Part shown: piece after piece, positions 5,756-7,127 of the stretch
How positions within the stretch are numbered: position 1 is the first letter of the stretch
How the letters are laid out: each line of letters starts with the position of its first letter
NCBI GenBank assembly: GCA_025455245.1
Contig: JALOMX010000103.1
Location: 1 to 7,127, forward strand
DNA: 7,127 nt
Origin: Chitinophagaceae bacterium
GTDB taxonomy: Bacteria; Bacteroidota; Bacteroidia; Chitinophagales; Chitinophagaceae
Direction of reading: 5' to 3'
Translations under genes and position numbers: made by a program
The notes under the pieces: model-generated
The model's input: the letters and a program-made list of their open reading frames with translations, nothing else
Told to the model about the DNA's origin: nothing
Database searches by the model: none

Positions 5756-7127
5756 CAAGGGTATCCTTACTGTAAAATGCTTTTCATCTTCATCAATAAT
5801 GATGGGCCTGTCGCTGAAAAAACTATATAATTTCCTAAGGCTCTCCAATCCCTGTTTATTGCTTGTTTCTACAATCCTGTATCGTTGCAGGTTATTTCTT
5901 ACTACCAAGGCATCTTCCTCATTAAAAATTTCAACCACCAACGGTTCATCTATCGAGGTAGTATTATGTTTTATGGCATTTTCAACAAGGTTTTGAAGGA
6001 TAACCGGTGCAATTAATTTTTGTCCTGCTTCATCATCAATATGTATCCGCAAATCAAATCCTTCTCCAAACCTTACCTTTTGCATATCGCCAAAAGTTTG
6101 TACAAAGCTTGCTTCATCCTTCAGGGCTACCAATTCCTGTTCTGCGCTTTTTAATACATACCGGTACACTTTGCTCAACCCATCAAGGAACCATGCCGCC
6201 GTTTTGCTGTCTGTTTTTATCAGGCTACGCAACGAGGTGAGCGAATTGAACAGGAAATGAGGGTTAAGATGTTGCTTCAGGCTTTCGTACTGAATCATGG
6301 TTTTTTCCTTTTCCAGCGCTTCCGCCTTTGTTTCCAGACTCAAAATCTGACGGTGCTGTTGCAAGCGGTACCGGTAAAACAGGTATAAGCCCGTTGCCAG
6401 TAAAATGCTTATAAGCAGCCAAAACCAAAACGCCCTGTAAAACGCAATATCAATGTTCAGTATGAGGCTTTTGGGTGTTATGGCATCCCAACTATTTTGG
6501 CCAATGCCCGCTTTGTACAAAAAAGTGTATTTGCCACCCGGCACATTGGTGTAAACGGCTTTGGGGTCCTGTGTATAATGCCATTCTTTTTCAAATCCAT
6601 CCAGCTTGTAGGCATACCATGTTTGATTGGGATTGTTATAGTTGAGTGCTACCAGGTTGAACGTGATTGAATTTTCGGAAGGGCTTAAATCGATTTGTGG
6701 GGTATGGTTCAAATCAGCAACCGGTGGAAGGTATTTTTTTTCGAACACCGCATAACCCGATAAGTAAAAGGGTATGTTTTTTTCCAGGCCTTTATATGCA
6801 ATTGGGTTGAACTTGAGGTATCCCCGGTAGGTTGGAAACAAAAAATCACCATTGTTCAGTACGATACCGCCATGCTCGGGAAAACCCACGAATGGCAAAC
6901 CATCGGCATCTGTAAATTTTGTCAGTTGTTTTCGATCGGCGTCTATCATAACCAGACCGCCGTTTACACCCACCCAAACCCGGTTTTGACCATCGATAGC
7001 GAGTGGCGAACATCGGTTTCCGGGCAGTCCGTTGTTTACATCAAATACAATGAAGCTATCCTTTTCAGGGTCAAGGCCGCAAACGCCATTGAAGGAGCTT
7101 GTCCAGATTATTCCATTATGATCTTCT
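5750..7127 (-). CDS. Sensor histidine kinase, LytS type with propeller and Y_Y_Y domains (5' end missing)
   Basis: This is a membrane sensor kinase; its last 458 residues are visible and the frame stays open to the right edge. Visible residues 1-110 or so hold two-component propeller repeats, recognisable by DGQNRVWVGVNGGLVMID (about 44-61) and a preceding NGIIWTSSFNG. Residues about 150-216 match Y_Y_Y (NSITFNLVALNY, YKLDGFEKEW, VPGGKYTF). One membrane segment follows (about 232-252), so the propeller side is periplasmic. After a coiled-coil linker comes the His_kinase domain with LKQHLNPHFLFNSL, in which His290 is the likely phosphorylated residue. The ATP-binding part has LQNLVENAIKHN (N box, 377-388) and a weak glycine motif NKQGLESL; no clear DxGxG is seen, as is common in this kinase type. 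A GTG at 6973 would begin inside a propeller repeat and is not the start. It pairs with the LytTR regulator 76 bp downstream. The signal is unknown. Confidence 0.93.
   Translation of the reverse strand, partial: EDHNGIIWTSSFNGVCGLDPEKDSFIVFDVNNGLPGNRCSPLAIDGQNRVWVGVNGGLVMIDADRKQLTKFTDADGLPFVGFPEHGGIVLNNGDFLFPTYRGYLKFNPIAYKGLEKNIPFYLSGYAVFEKKYLPPVADLNHTPQIDLSPSENSITFNLVALNYNNPNQTWYAYKLDGFEKEWHYTQDPKAVYTNVPGGKYTFLYKAGIGQNSWDAITPKSLILNIDIAFYRAFWFWLLISILLATGLYLFYRYRLQQHRQILSLETKAEALEKEKTMIQYESLKQHLNPHFLFNSLTSLRSLIKTDSKTAAWFLDGLSKVYRYVLKSAEQELVALKDEASFVQTFGDMQKVRFGEGFDLRIHIDDEAGQKLIAPVILQNLVENAIKHNTTSIDEPLVVEIFNEEDALVVRNNLQRYRIVETSNKQGLESLRKLYSFFSDRPIIIDEDEKHFTVRIPLL

Noticed and set aside
5747..5761. 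CCCTT/AAGGG hairpin over the kinase stop codon as terminator
   Set aside because: The stem is only 5 bp and no T run follows in the direction of transcription. The downstream regulator is probably co-transcribed.
6971..6973. GTG as start of the histidine kinase
   Set aside because: The same frame continues upstream to the window edge and encodes further propeller repeat sequence, so this codon is an internal valine.

Overview
The window reads like chromosomal DNA from a member of the Bacteroidetes, probably Chitinophagaceae or a close relative. This is inferred from gene content and style and was not tested by a search. The pointers are secreted family 29 and family 95-type glycoside hydrolases side by side, a LytS/LytTR two-component pair whose kinase carries propeller and Y_Y_Y sensor modules, start codons without clear Shine-Dalgarno sequences, and candidate promoters resembling the Bacteroidetes TAnnTTTG -7 element.

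Layout: positions 1-285 hold two long copies and one decayed partial copy of a repeat of about 126 bp, built from ATCTGCG/CGCAGAT half-sites. A perfect 25-bp tandem duplication (301-350) follows. On the + strand come a secreted GH29 alpha-L-fucosidase (383-1831) and, 76 bp later, a secreted GH95-like enzyme (1908-4199). A strong hairpin at 4226-4268 separates these from three genes on the - strand. Read in their own direction these are a sensor histidine kinase whose 5' end lies beyond the right edge (7127-5750), a LytTR response regulator (5673-4903) and a single-domain globin (4723-4292).

How the genes may work together: the two hydrolases are both exported and probably remove terminal L-fucose (or L-galactose) from complex glycans. 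No SusC/SusD pair or transporter is visible, so this is at most part of a utilisation locus. The kinase and regulator form an obvious signalling pair. A direct repeat, ATTGAACT-N13-ATTGAACT with a 21-bp period (4803-4831), lies between the regulator and the globin gene. Read toward the globin it resembles sites bound by LytTR regulators, so the globin is a plausible target of this pair.

The two most notable points are this candidate LytTR operator and the apparent replacement of two catalytic-site residues in the GH95-like enzyme (Asn to Asp, Asp to Glu). I do not see a clearly new multi-gene system.
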